Source: Megaleporinus macrocephalus (lineage: Eukaryota > Chordata > Actinopteri > Characiformes > Anostomidae). Taken from it: a stretch of DNA of 64,000 bases. Positions 11,800-22,493 of the stretch are shown here, piece by piece. Below the pieces are notes generated by a model. It worked only from the letters and a program-made list of their open reading frames with translations. It ran no database searches and was not told the origin of the DNA. The stretch lies in NCBI GenBank assembly GCA_021613375.1, contig CM038709.1, forward strand, positions 40,489,656-40,553,655. Reading direction: 5' to 3'. The first letter of the stretch is position 1. Each line of letters starts with the position of its first letter. The position numbers and the translations under genes are program-made.

Positions 11800-12700
11800 C
11801 ATATCAGTTTCACTCACAATTTAATTGAAGTGTGTCAGGTAATGTAAGTATGAAGTATTCCTGAGAAGGTGATGCACAAAGCTGCAGCTGAACCCAAAAG
11901 GGAGCTCTTCATTAAAATGAAACTGGCTAACTGAGTTAAGTCTGAACTTGGACCACACAGCTGACTGTGGTTAAAAGCCGACGGGGAACGTTAACTTGTT
12001 TGTGCAGTGATGGTTCAGCTGCAGTTGAGATTTTACCCCTTGACCCTGAAGCGCGATTGCAATTTTAATCCAATTTTAAAGGCCTGGATCAAATTTGAAA
12101 GCAATATCAAAGCTGGTCCTACTAAGAAATTAACCAAAGGACATTCATAACACTGAACTTAAGATGATCTACAGCCAAAAAGAAACACAGTCCAGGTGAA
12201 CAGAAACCCCAGCCCTCTGCCCAAACAGTGAGGGTTACTAAAAGAAATACAAAGAAGTACAACAGCTAGGTTAGATTTCCACACCCTTTCGTCAGTACAG
12301 CACAGTGGAGAATCCCACACTGGAGGTCTCTGGAAAGAGGCTTTTATACAGGAGTCTTCATGAAGGCTGCAGACCCTCAGGGACGTAGAGATGGGTTCTG
12401 CGTTTGAGGTCAGGTCTTCCTTCCAGCTCATGGGAATGAACAAGTTTAACACAACTCTGGTACAATACCTTCTTCTTACTAGCTGTTGAAGAAGGCAGCA
12501 TCTGCAAACCTCCCACGCAGTCCTCAGGTTTAGAAACAAAAGGGGGTCATCAAAATAGATCTAGGAAGGACACCCGAGACTGTCTACCAGAGCAGCAGAG
12601 CACATGTCGCAAATGCCTTTAAGGGCGGAGATGGAGAAGCTTTAACTGCACTGATTAAACTCACACTTACTGTCTCTGATCTAAAAACTAATCTTCTGCG
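11800..12700. other. Mostly single-copy stretch, no gene recognised
   Basis: No tandem repeat or transposon I can name. A 126-codon minus frame (12159-12539) has no recognisable domain, and I cannot separate it from chance. The rest contains only short frames. Confidence 0.5.
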
Positions 12701-12714
12701 TTAACCCCAGCTTA

Positions 12715-13275
12715 ATCAATGGTGACGCATATTACTTCAGTCTTTCTGGAAGGCTGGACCAGTTGTGCTAAACTGATGAACGTGGGGAAGAAGAAGGAAT
12801 GGACAGCAGCTAGACAGAGCTTGGAGTGACTCAGTAAGGTCCTGGTAGGTTTACCCAGATATCTGGAGCCATGCTGAATGCAATGCATCCCACAGCTGAT
12901 GTAGGGTTCATGGGGTGGATCCATAGAGCCAACACCATGATTCAGTTGGTCCAACAGATGCTCAGTTAGGTTCAAGTCTGGGGAATTATTAGAGGTAGTA
13001 CTTGGAAGTTTTGGTCAGCTCTTGCAACCAATGTGGGACATTTCTAGGCGTGACGTGTCGCATTGTCTTGCTGGAAGATCTCTCCGCCCCAGAGAAGACA
13101 AACAGCATGGATGGTGTATGTGACCTACAAGGATGGATTCAGACCCAAATCAGTTGTGAGTGTCTACCACATGAATGAGTGGGCTCAGAGAATGCCACGA
13201 AAACACTCCCCAGACCATAACACTGCCACCTACATGTTGCTGCCGTCCAAAGTAGGTCATATAGTAATGTGACTC
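12715..13275 (-). mobile_element. Tc1/mariner fossil, copy 2
   Basis: Homologous to 10756-11795 but without the MITE. It preserves the empty site of that insertion. Landmarks include TGTCGCATTGTCTTGC, GATGGTGTATGTGACC, CCCCAGACCATAACAC and the end TAGTAATGTGAC. Reading the minus strand gives broken transposase-like sequence with many stops, so it is inactive. Confidence 0.75.
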
Positions 13276-13305
13276 CACTGCATATAATGGCCTTTAATTG
13301 ATCAG

Positions 13306-13475
13306 CTATGATAATGCTTGTAGGTGCATGTGTCTGTCTGTCTGCCCTGGACCGACAGCCTGTGCTGGGTGTTTTCTGCCTTCCGCCCAGAGCCCAGAGC
13401 TGGGATAGGCTGTAGCACTCCTGCCCCCAAGACCTAGAAGGACATGCAGCTTGGAAAATGAATGAATGATAAGAC
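13306..13475 (+). repeat. Common fish interspersed repeat, fragment
   Basis: The stretch CTGGACCGACAGCCTGTGCTGGGTGTTTTCTGCC ... GGGATAGGCTGTAGCACTCC ... AATGAATGAATG is a diverged form of the fish repeat with GGGATAGGCTCCAGC and a terminal AATGAATGA tail. The same family is present at 28787-29060 (opposite orientation) and 36838-36935. Confidence 0.65.
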
Positions 13476-14165
13476 TAATAGCTGTTAGAAGCAGGCCAAT
13501 GATGCATTCCCTGGGTTTCAGATAACGTCTAGCAGCTCTACCAGCTTTTGGAAACTGAAAAACCTGAAACAGGTATACACTTGACCTCATTCTCTGATCC
13601 TGTTTCTTGGCCATAGTTGAGGATGAGGGTGATCTATATAGTCTCAGAGTCAGGGCACTGATATCCCTTTAGCCTTTTTTCAACTGCAGCAAAATTACAT
13701 TAAGGGTCCAGTAACTTCACTGGTAGGTGTGACCAGCGTCCCTTTGTTATTTTAAACAGCCCCCCATGTATTTACAACTGAGCCATAAAAACTACAGCCA
13801 GCTTTTTTGACTAACCACATTCTGCAGCAGGAGAAAGAGCTGATTTGTTGAAGACCAGTCCACCAAGTTTCAGAAGCAATGGCAAACCAAAGCTAATCCA
13901 GGGAGGGCTGCCTTTCCTGGAAAGCAGTTTTTGAGCAGGCTGCAGGGCACACGGCCTAAACTGGCCACTCCTCCTTCAACCAGGGGCTTCAAAGGCCGTC
14001 TGAACATGGTTCCACTGGAGGGTCCGGTACAGTGAACCTTCGCCACTTCATTAAAGAGCTGCGAGATTATTAATCACCATCACTCTTCCACAGTGTAATA
14101 ACTAGAGCTCAGCCAGAACCTGCCCTCTCAGCCCTACTTAGGTGCTCTGCATACATCAGATAGAG
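13476..14165. other. Single-copy island, possible conserved non-coding DNA
   Basis: Balanced base composition, no internal repetition, no recognised transposon and no long frame. The stretch around 14055-14105 (GAGATTATTAATCACCATCA) has homeodomain-like TAAT cores. Function cannot be inferred without alignment to other fish. Confidence 0.35.
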
Positions 14166-14170
14166 AGAGA

Positions 14171-14173
<3 letters not shown>

Positions 14174-14205
<32 letters not shown>

Positions 14206-14214
14206 GGGGGGGGG
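14174..14214. repeat. (TG)n followed by a G run
   Basis: About 15 TG units followed by a run of about a dozen G. Confidence 0.95.
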
Positions 14215-14420
14215 TTGTGGTTAAAGTAAGTGAGCAAGAGACTGATAAAGAAAAAAGAAACGAGAGAGAGTAAGGTGGAGAGAGACAGAGATAGATAGAC
14301 CTTCATTGTTTGCTGCTGTAAGTTCTCACCTCCTGTCCTGTGGAGGTTCTTACTCTAATCCCTGTTATTAACTCAACAGCTCCTTCACTGCACTCTCACT
14401 GTCAGACACACTGGTACCTT

Positions 14421-14472
14421 CTGCATCCATCCATCCATCCATCCATCTATCCATACATCCATCCATCTGTGT
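14421..14472. repeat. (CATC)n tetranucleotide tract
   Basis: Imperfect CATCCATC repeats with a few substitutions (CTATCCATACATCC). Confidence 0.9.
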
Positions 14473-14504
14473 CTTGTTCTTAAAGAACTTCTTATTAACA
14501 GAAC

Positions 14505-15025
14505 ACCACCCAAAGAAATATTGAATGCTTTGTGTTTTTGTATTCATATCTGTGTAAGGACCTTTCTCTATTCCTTCTTTTCTTTTTTTCTTTTCTTTCT
14601 TCCTTTCTTTCATTTCCTGTTTGTTTCATGCACAGTTGAATTAACAATATGCCGCACAAACCTCCAAAGGTGTGTATATTTTGTGTATTCATGTATTTGT
14701 GGGGACTTTTGCTCTATTTCTCTATTTCTTTCCTCCCTTTATTTTTATTTCTTTCTCACATTTTTAATTTCATTCATTCATTCACGTATTCTTTCTTGCA
14801 TGTTGTCCTTACAAAGTGTTATTACCAGAAAAAGACTCAAAGACTTTAGGCTTTGTGTTTCTGTATTTATGTCTTTGTGGGGACTTTCATATATTCCTTT
14901 TCCTCGATTTTTTTCCTTCTTTCTTTAGTTTTTCTTTTTTTTCATTTCCCTTCCTTGCCGATTTGTATAATTTGAATTCCAGCAAGACTTTGAAAGCATT
15001 GAGCTTGTGTATTTATACCATTCTA
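14505..15025. repeat. Four-copy degenerate ~155-bp tandem repeat, CT-rich
   Basis: The landmark TTTGTGTTTNTGTATTNATG..TGTG.GGACTTT recurs near 14528, 14680, 14850 and (weakly) 15003. Each copy is followed by a CTTTCTTTCCTTC-type tract. The open frames on the + strand here (14521-14928 and others) are Phe/Leu/Ser-rich products of the CT-rich composition, not genes. Confidence 0.7.
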
Positions 15026-15029
15026 TCTT

Positions 15030-16440
15030 AATTTCTCCTTCCTTCTATGCAGCCTTCTCTCCTTTCTTTCTTTTACTTAATTTCTCACGTTTTCCACGTT
15101 TTCTATGCTAGCGAAAACATGAATGTTTTGTCATCGAGGGGAAATTTTTGATGAAAGTTTGATGTTCTTTCCTACAAAAAAAAGAACAAAAAAACTTGCG
15201 TCTTTCATTAAAAGGAGAGAAGTGCTGATCCTTTGTTTGCTGAGGTTTAAGCTCAGGACTGGGTTAGCAGCTCTAGCAACAGCACTTGCAAACACTCATA
15301 CAGAAGGACATGGAAGCCCCGCAAGGACAGTAATACACGGGTCTCTCTGTGTGAACGCGCTCCCGTCTGTGAGCGCATGAAGCCTGATTTGAAAAAGCAC
15401 TTGATATGGAGTGAGTTACATGGCCTTTGGATAAGAGTTTCCTCCACAATGGAGTGCATTGTTAGGTCGAACATGAGACACACACACACAGAGGGGAGGA
15501 TGAAGAGAGATACAGAGAGACTGAAAGAGAGAGAGAGAGAAAGTGCAATTATTTAAACCTGCATTGCAAAAAAAAAAAAAAAACCCTAATTCTAACCAGC
15601 TTTAGCTTCCATTCCTACACTCGTTTAGCAGCGATAGCATCTAGCGTTGAGCCGGGCTGAATCCATTACAGCCTCATGTGCTTTTATTTTCGCAGCGCTC
15701 TCATTAGAACCTGTTCTAAAGCAACTGAATTAAACGCGTGTTAGTAACATAAAGAAACAGGTTGAGCGGTAAAGCTGAAGCAGCTGCCTTTAAAACGACT
15801 TGAAAAGGGAGATAGGCCTCGATGTATGGAGGCCTTATTTGATGGTGGAGTTCAAAGGGAACACCCCGCAACCCGTCGCCCGCGAAAAGCGCTGAGGTAG
15901 CTTTTGATCAGGCGTAACTAGACGAGAATAATAGAAACAATCAAAAACGCTAGAAAGGCACTGAGTAGGGTTCTACTGAAGAGTTCTTGAGTGAAGGCTG
16001 TGGGAAAACCTTCAGAGCTTGCTAGGTCTCCAGAGAAGCCCTACTGATTTCTAGCAAATTAAAACACACAATTCATATTTATTGTATTTAGACTCGGCAG
16101 TGATACTCTTATTTAATTGTTCCATTTTGGCTGGAAGCAAACGGGGATTCAAATTCTGCCAAACGAAGAAAGGAAAACAATGTAAACAAGCTCTTCTATA
16201 GATTAGGCTTTCAGGAGCTGTGCAGAAGGTCTAGAAGATCAACTACCAACATAATTCAGAACTGACAGTGGAATCAAACAGGGGACCATTTCTGTGTAAA
16301 GAGAGATAACAAGGGCGGAGCTTAACTGATTGACTACATGATCACAGTTACAGTGGCCAGACGTCTTCATATAGTCTGTAGAAAAACAGAGTGTCTATAC
16401 TCAAGGTATCTAAATTTACTGGTCACTTTGACTCAACGTA
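15030..16440. other. Single-copy stretch with short simple repeats
   Basis: Contains an A run near 15569 and short GA and CA runs near 15480-15540, but otherwise no repeat. The stretch 15600-15900 has balanced composition. Two overlapping short frames (15123-15380 + and 15253-15489 -) resemble no known protein. Confidence 0.45.
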
Positions 16441-16499
16441 CTGCCCAGCGGGCAACACGGTCACTGCTACACAACACGTGGGCTATTATGAACTGTGGT

Positions 16500-17326
16500 A
16501 CACCACCATGCTAACCACTACACCACCATACTAACCACTACACCGCTGTACTAACCACTACACCACCATACTAACCACTACACCACTGTACTAACCACTA
16601 CACCACCGCGCTAACCACTACACCACCGTACTAACCACTACACCACTGTACTAACCACTACACCACCGTACTAACCACTACACCACCATACTAACCATTA
16701 CACCACCGTACTAACCACTACACCACCATACTACCACTACACCGCTGTACTAACCACTACACCACTATACTAACCACTACACCACCGTACTAACCACTAC
16801 ACCACCATACTAACCACTACACCGCTGTACTAACCACTACACCACTATACTAACCACTACACCACCGTACTAACCACTACACCACCATACTAACCACTAC
16901 ACCACCGCGCTAACCACTACACCACCGTACTAACCACTACACCACCATACTAACCACTACACCACCGTACTAACCACTACACCACTATACTAACCACTAC
17001 ACCACCATACTAACCACTACACCACCGTACTAACCACTACACCACCATACTAACCACTACACCACCATACTAACCACTACACCACCGTACTAACCACTAC
17101 ACCACTATACTAACCACTACACCACCATACTAACCACTACACCACCATACTAACCACTACACCACTATACTAACCACTACACCACCATACTAACCACTAC
17201 ACCACCGTACTAACCACTACACCACTATACTAACCACTACACCACCATACTAACCACTACACCACCATACTAACCACTACACCACCATACTAACCACTAC
17301 ACCACCATACTAACCACTACACCACC
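16500..17326. repeat. 20-bp minisatellite, about 41 copies
   Basis: The unit is ACCACTACACCACCGTACTA, with a period of exactly 20 bp (units line up with every 60-base block). Sub-variants at the ATA/GTA/GCG and CACCAC/CACTAT/CGCTG positions form local higher-order repeats; for example 16741 and 16821 start the same four-unit pattern. The unit matches the terminal GCTAACCACTACACCACC of the common fish interspersed repeat. The same unit forms a second array at 29060-29784. Confidence 0.97.
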
Positions 17327-17810
17327 TTAATGTATATTAGAGTAGTGTAAATCACCAGAACTGCTACTATGTACACTGTAGAACAATAAAAACATAGTTT
17401 AAATTTTAGGGTTATTTGAACTTGTTATAATACAACTGCCAGTGATGTAAAAGCGAGCTTCACTCCAAACTTGTCTACCACGCTTTATCTACAATTGGCG
17501 TGGAGCCAATTTTCCAAGAAATCATCAATCTAGACCTTCCTGGACGTTCCAGATACATCACTGACTGTGAACGTGACTCATATGAATCATGTTTCGGTTG
17601 GTTGTTTGGACTGGAAAATAGCATTAGCAGCTCTAAGCCAGGACTCTTTTCTGAAAGACCTGCTGTTAAACCATAAACATATTTCATGCAGTCAAGTGAG
17701 TGGAGACACGTCGAGTCGCACAAACATGGTTTCACGCATCGTTTGCTTTTAAAATGCCTCACATCGCAATTCATAACATACAAGCATGAGCGCCAATAGC
17801 CAAGCCTGGT
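17327..17810. other. Single-copy spacer
   Basis: No repeat recognised. Two opposed short frames (17475-17783 - and 17567-17752 +) overlap each other and have no known domain. I see no gene. Confidence 0.4.
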
Positions 17811-18062
17811 ACCATGGCTTTATCAGCTCCACTTACGATACAGGAGACTGTAGTTCATCTGTTCAGCTCTGGTGGAACCTCATGGGACCATCACTGAGTA
17901 GGTATTATTTGGGTGGTGGATCATTCTCAGCATTGCACTGACACTGACGGTGGTGGTGGTGTGTTCGTGTGTTGTTGTGCTGGTGTGAGTGAATAGGACA
18001 CAGCAGTGCTGCTGGAGTGTTTAAACACATCAGTGTCAAAGCTGGACTGAGAATAGTCCACC

Positions 18063-18381
18063 GTTGTAACGGAGACTGGGTCAGAGTTTAAACTTTATTC
18101 TTAAGATACAGTGGAACAGACATTCTGTGAGCTCTCAAAGCCTGGTCTCACTGGTTTCTCCCACTGCATGGTCTTTATAGGCTCACCTTCATGTTCCATC
18201 AGGCCCATGTGATCCGTCTGGTAAAGTAGTTATCTCCTAGGCTGGCAGAAGTTCTTGGACAGTTCCTGCTGTACAAAACCTATACGACGGGTTTCACAGA
18301 GCCCTGACCTTCCCGCGAGCTCTGTAGCATTCAGTGGACCCATCTGTAAACACAAGCTATAGTTTTTACCAATATTCAACA
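18063..18381. mobile_element. Insertion inside C1, possible solo LTR
   Basis: This 319-bp segment is absent from the family C pattern and is bounded by CCACC on both sides (18058-18062 and 18382-18386), which fits a 5-bp target duplication. It begins GTTGTAACGGAGAC and ends AATATTCAACA, close to the TG...CA ends of an LTR. It has no frame and no TIR. The LTR assignment is inference. Confidence 0.4.
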
Positions 18382-18567
18382 CCACCAATCAAAACTATCC
18401 AGCGTCCTGTGACACTGAGCAGTGACAGATCAACTCTGACTTTACATCTCCAACTCCAGCTTTATTAGCACTGCTGTGTCTGATCCACTCACACCAGCAC
18501 AACACACACTAATACACCACCACCACGTCAGTGAATGTCACTACAGTGCTGAAAATGATCCACCATC

Positions 18568-18569
18568 CA

Positions 18570-18616
<47 letters not shown>
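18568..18616. repeat. (AAT)n microsatellite inside C1
   Basis: A pure run located where other family C copies read CCAAATAAGACCTGC. It therefore arose within the transposon after insertion. Confidence 0.92.
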
Positions 18617-18618
<2 letters not shown>

Positions 18619-18905
18619 CTCTGTGGTGGTCCTGTGGGGGTCCTGATCATTGAAGAACAGGGTAACAAAGTATACAGAGAATCAGATGAACTACAGTCAG
18701 TAATTGAAGAACTACAAAGTGCTCCTATATGGTCAGTGGAGCTGATCAAATGAGTGTAGAGGTGACTTAATGAATGCAATTATAATTACCCTACAGTTGC
18801 CTTCATTGCCTTCAGAGGGTTACTACAGCAACTGATGATGATGATGATGATTATTATTATGGAGAACGAGTCATACAAGGATCTTGAGCGAGTCCTTCTT
18901 TCTCC

Positions 18906-18906
<1 letters not shown>

Positions 18907-18962
<56 letters not shown>
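18907..18962. repeat. (TC)n microsatellite
   Basis: A run of about 27 CT units. Confidence 0.95.
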
Positions 18963-18968
<6 letters not shown>

Positions 18969-19171
18969 ACTCTTTCCATCCTTCTTGTCCAGTCACTGCT
19001 CCTGTTCCCTGCTGAAGCATTTCCTGGTGAAATCAGAACACGTTGAACAAATAGACTTTAGTAAGTTTGATATCACTACATACACCCAGTGGGCTGGGTT
19101 TTAAGGTGAGATCGTGCTGGTTGCCATGGGTACACTCTAGGCTGCGGATTACACCCCAGGGGTGTCTGAGA

Positions 19172-19172
<1 letters not shown>

Positions 19173-19209
<37 letters not shown>

Positions 19210-19230
19210 CTAAGAGAGAGAGAGAGAGTC
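19173..19230. repeat. (TG)n(GA)n compound microsatellite
   Basis: A TG run is followed by two GA runs separated by CTAA. Confidence 0.93.
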
Positions 19231-19745
19231 CAGTGTCCAACAGAGATCAGAAGAGTTGCCTCTCAAGTTCAGATCGATATCTTTCCCCTGCCCTTCTGAA
19301 CACACACGCGATTGTTTCTGTGAAGTGCGGGGACATGACATGCACTTCCATTTACTTCCTGGAGACTCAGCCAAATATATGCTTAAATTTAGTTTATCTA
19401 GAACCTGTTTGTGATAAACTACTGGGACACAAGCCAAGGCAGGATCAACTTATGTCTGGCCACCTTGGATGAGGGTGTATGGCGTTTAAAGGCTGAAACA
19501 CCTGACCTGACTTGGAGGTACATCTTCCTACAAAAATCCTAAAGACTTTGTTCATTTTCTTTTAAGCTATAATTAATTCCACAAATAAAGAAATGTTAGA
19601 GCACAAATATACATACAAGAAGCTCAAATTTAGAGCTAACTAAAGTAGCACGCTTGGTCACTCGCAGCTGGGTGGAGGAGAGCCAATAGGTGAACAACAC
19701 GGTCAAGGACCTGGGGGTCCTGATCCCTAACTATAGCCATAAGTC
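19231..19745. other. Single-copy spacer
   Basis: No repeat or known domain. Overlapping frames of 98 codons (+, 19176-19472) and 75 codons (-, 19210-19437) lie on opposite strands and partly in microsatellite, so neither is supported. Confidence 0.4.
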
Positions 19746-19749
19746 AAAC

Positions 19750-20280
19750 TTTAAACCTAACTCTTACTGTAAACTTTGACTCCAACCCTACCCTTAACTC
19801 TAACTCTAACCCTAACTCTGACTCTAACTTTACTTGTACATCTTACTCTAACTCTAACTGTAACTCTAACCCTAACTCCAAATCTAACTCTGACTCTAAT
19901 CCTAAATCTATATCTAACTCTAACCAACTCATCTAACTCCAACTTGAACTGTAACTCTAACCCTAACTCTAAATCTAACCTGTAACTCTAACTTTGACTC
20001 TAACCCTAACCTTAACTCTAACCCTAACCCTAACTCTAACCCTAACTCTAAATCTAACTCTGACTCTAACCCTATATCTAACTCTAACCATAACTCTAAC
20101 CCTACCTTAACTCTGACTCTAACCTTATATCTAACTCTAACCATAACTCTAACCCTTACCTTAACTCTAACTCTAACCCTAACTCAGTTTCTAACCCTAA
20201 CTCTATTTCTAATTCTAACTGTAACCTTAACTATAACTCAAAATCTAACTTTAACTCTAGCTCTAACCCTAACCATAATT
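19750..20280. repeat. Interstitial telomere-like repeat tract
   Basis: About 530 bp of 6-bp units alternating between CTAACC (the complement of the vertebrate telomere TTAGGG) and CTAACT/CTCTAA variants. Some stretches, such as 20005-20050, have several near-canonical units, while others are diverged (CTGACT, CTATAT). Leu-Thr repeat frames on both strands are by-products. It could be an old interstitial telomeric sequence or a hexanucleotide minisatellite that resembles one. Confidence 0.85.
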
Positions 20281-20404
20281 CTTATATACACACACTTTGA
20301 AGTATTGGGAGCTTAACTTTAGGCGTTATTTTGTTGCTGTGTTTGTTACATTGTTTGCAAATGTCAAGTTATGTCATTTGTCTGGGTTTATGTATTAAAA
20401 GCAG

Positions 20405-20597
20405 TTGAAGTTTAGACATGAATGGCTGTAGAGTTATTTTGAGTGTGCAGCAACTTTACACTGTAACAAACTGTCCACTGACTACTTTACATTGTGTCAA
20501 AGTTTCATATCTTCAGTGTTGTCCCATGAAAAGATACAATATTACAATATTTACAACAATGTGAGGGGTGTACTCACTTGTGTGAGATGCTGTATGT
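20405..20597. mobile_element. Isolated right end of a Tc1 family element
   Basis: The sequence from TTTAGACATGAATGGCTGTA through GAGTTATTTTGAGTGTGCAG, CTTCAGTGTTGTCCCATGAA and GGGGTGTACTCACTTGTGTG to GATGCTGTA matches, from memory, the 3' subterminal region and TIR of a widespread fish Tc1 family. No transposase or left end is present, so this is a solo end. Confidence 0.75.
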
Positions 20598-20729
20598 GTC
20601 TATTTAGTTATCCCATAGAATTGAATAGGCTGTTTTTGCAACTGTGCTTTGATGACTCACAGATTCACAACGTGATGGTTGACAGGTAAACAACTAAGGG
20701 GCTAAAGAGTTTACTTATTAAGCTGTTTA

Positions 20730-21105
20730 CCTAAACATTAAGCATATCTACTTGCACTGTACACTTTTGTGTTTACATCTACTCTTTACAACCACCAATT
20801 AATCCTGGCTACCTCAACCGTTGTATCTCTCCAGTATGTGTACTTAAGCTGTATTTGCTTTACTGCATACTCATTGCTCTACTACACATTCATGTTTGTC
20901 TATGCTGACTGCTGTTTGCACTAATTCCAGCCACATTCTGACACCGACAATGGCAGTTACTGGCTTTGCACATATTGTCTTGTGTCTTTAACCTTAACTT
21001 CTAAAAGTACTGCACTGGAGAAGTAGCCTGGCTGTGTTACGTTATACTGTACAGCCTTTTATTGGTATAATGATAGTAAGGTTAAAAATAAAGAAACATA
21101 TTCAA
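20730..21105 (+). mobile_element. LINE 3'-UTR-like sequence, L2/Rex1 type
   Basis: Contains ACTTGCACTGTACAC, TACTGCACTGGAGAAGTAGC and a terminal TGATAGTAAGGTTAAAAATAAAGAAA, resembling the 3' ends of fish L2/Rex1-like LINEs. No ORF2 is left here. The assignment is by general likeness only. Confidence 0.4.
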
Positions 21106-21479
21106 AGTGAGAGAGTCAGTGAGAGTGAAAGAGAAAGCGACATCTGCAACATGAGACCGAGCACCAAAATATGTCTATTCTAATACATTTTAAACAAAGT
21201 TACATTGTTTTTTATTTTTCTACTAATGTGTGTTTATGTACATGAACAGTATGGGGTGGTTCCTATAAACATAACAATAATATTTCCTCTGTATTAGGTA
21301 GCAGAACCCAAAGCCTTTCTCTCTTTGAAACTCAACAATACACTACAGATGCAGATCAAAAGGATTAGGTTGAAAACCCTGACCCCAACCCCAACCTCAG
21401 AAATTATGGGGGATGGGGGACGGTGACCCTCCACTTCCTAGGAAGAACAAAGAGTTGCCCCCTGCTTCGAACCATAGAT

Positions 21480-22050
21480 ATACACCAATCAGCCATAACA
21501 TTAACCACCTGCTTGTATATACACCTACTTACCGTATACGAGCACTTTGTAGTTCTACACTACCCATCTGTTACTCTGTAAACTTTGTATACTCTATCCA
21601 TCAGTGGTCAGGACCTTTCCAGGACCACCGCAGTGCAGGTGTTATTTGGGTGGTGGATCATTCTCAGCACTGCACAGTTTATGTTCTCTAGTTCTTAATC
21701 AGTGGTCACAGGATGCTGCCCACAGGACATATACAGCTCGGTGCAATCTTTGCATTTCACTCCTTACTGTATATATGTATAGTGATTTATATTCTATTTT
21801 ATATACCACCCCCTTATCTCACATTCTGTGTACATCTACATTCTATATATTTTTGTTTATACACCACCACACTTTTTTGCATTTTATGTAAATAATAATG
21901 TATTTTGCACTTCTGTTTGGATGCTAACTGCATTTCATTGGCTTTGTGCCTGTACTCTCAATCTAATCACTCTATCTAATTTAATCTTATCAACACAATA
22001 TTTTTGGTTAGTATACTATTCTCAGTCAAGTATTGACACTGAGGTGTTTA
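21480..22050. mobile_element. Family C TIR element, copy C2, interrupted
   Basis: The left end CCAATCAGCCATAACATTAA matches the left TIR of copy C3 at 35651. The block to about 21727 (GGTGGTGGATCATTCTCAGC, CAGTGGTCACAGGATGCTGC) resumes at about 21996 with TTTTTGGTTAGTATACTATT and TGACACTGAGGTGTTTAA. In between lies an inserted segment, and the element is then cut by the Tc1 fossil that starts near 22052. Confidence 0.75.
21728..21995 (+). mobile_element. Segment inserted in C2, possible retroposon tail
   Basis: This AT-rich segment is absent from other family C copies. It includes CTCGGTGCAATCTTTGCATT and CTTACTGTATATATGTATAG, similar to LINE 3'-UTR sequence. It contains overlapping short frames only. 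The class is uncertain. Confidence 0.4.
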
Positions 22051-22051
22051 A

Positions 22052-22493
22052 TATTGATATTTAAGTCAGGAGGCTATGATGGCCAAGGCAAAACCTCCAG
22101 CTTTCGTCTCTTGAGGTAGTACATTGTGGATTTTGGGGTGTGTTTAGGATCATTATCAGCTTTTTACAGATTGTGAGATGTTTACTTCCACAAGTTTGCT
22201 GATCCTTTTGAAAACCTCTGTTGCAAAGGATGCAGGAAAGGTTTCCTTTCTCTTCCATGGAGGTGCTACACTTTTAGCAATCCTATGAGCAGTTCTCTCT
22301 GAAAGTTTTCCTGGTCTTCCAGACCCCAACTTGACCTCCACCGCTCCTGGTAACAGCCCGTTCTAAATTACATTAGGTACGGCGATAACAGCCACCTGAA
22401 TACGCTTTGCTATCTTCTTATTGCTTCTCCTGCTTTGTGGGCATCATTTACTTTTATGTTCAGTGTGCTGGGCAGCTGCTTAGTGGAGCCCAC
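22052..22493 (-). pseudogene. Tc1 transposase pseudogene
   Basis: On the minus strand the frame begins near 22493 with a start codon changed to GTG (GTGGGCTCCACTAAGCAG). It keeps a piece of the N-terminal helix-turn-helix region, then jumps to the DDE core: NDPKHTPKS followed by LKRRKLEVLPWPS and, after a stop, PPDLN. These correspond to the conserved D-(N)-PKHT and SPDLNPIE motifs of Tc1 transposases, the cut-and-paste recombinase of this family. At about 440 bp against roughly 1 kb it lacks the middle, and it has several stops and frame breaks. It is inactive. Confidence 0.8.

Larger units (their letters stand above)
17815..18790. mobile_element. Family C TIR element, copy C1, interrupted
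   Basis: This is a non-autonomous DNA-transposon-like element. Its two halves are inverted versions of shared blocks: GGTGGTGGATCATTCTCAGC near 17915 against GAAAATGATCCACCATCC near 18550, and TGGACTGAGAATAGTCCACC near 18042. Other family landmarks are TGTGTCTGATCCACTCACAC and TGCTCTGTGGTGGTCCTGTG. The halves are separated by a ~319-bp foreign insertion (18063-18381), and an (AAT)n run has grown at 18568-18616. Family copies: C2 21480, C3 35650, C4 38485, C5 49525. There is no coding capacity. Confidence 0.85.

Noticed and set aside
12159..12539. 126-codon minus frame as a possible gene
   Set aside because: No recognisable domain, signal peptide or splice context. The length is within chance for this much sequence.
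19757..20144. Leu-Thr and Val-Arg repeat frames on both strands
   Set aside because: They are by-products of the hexanucleotide telomere-like tract.
19750..20280. True chromosome end
   Set aside because: The tract is degenerate and is followed by 44 kb of other sequence, so it is interstitial.
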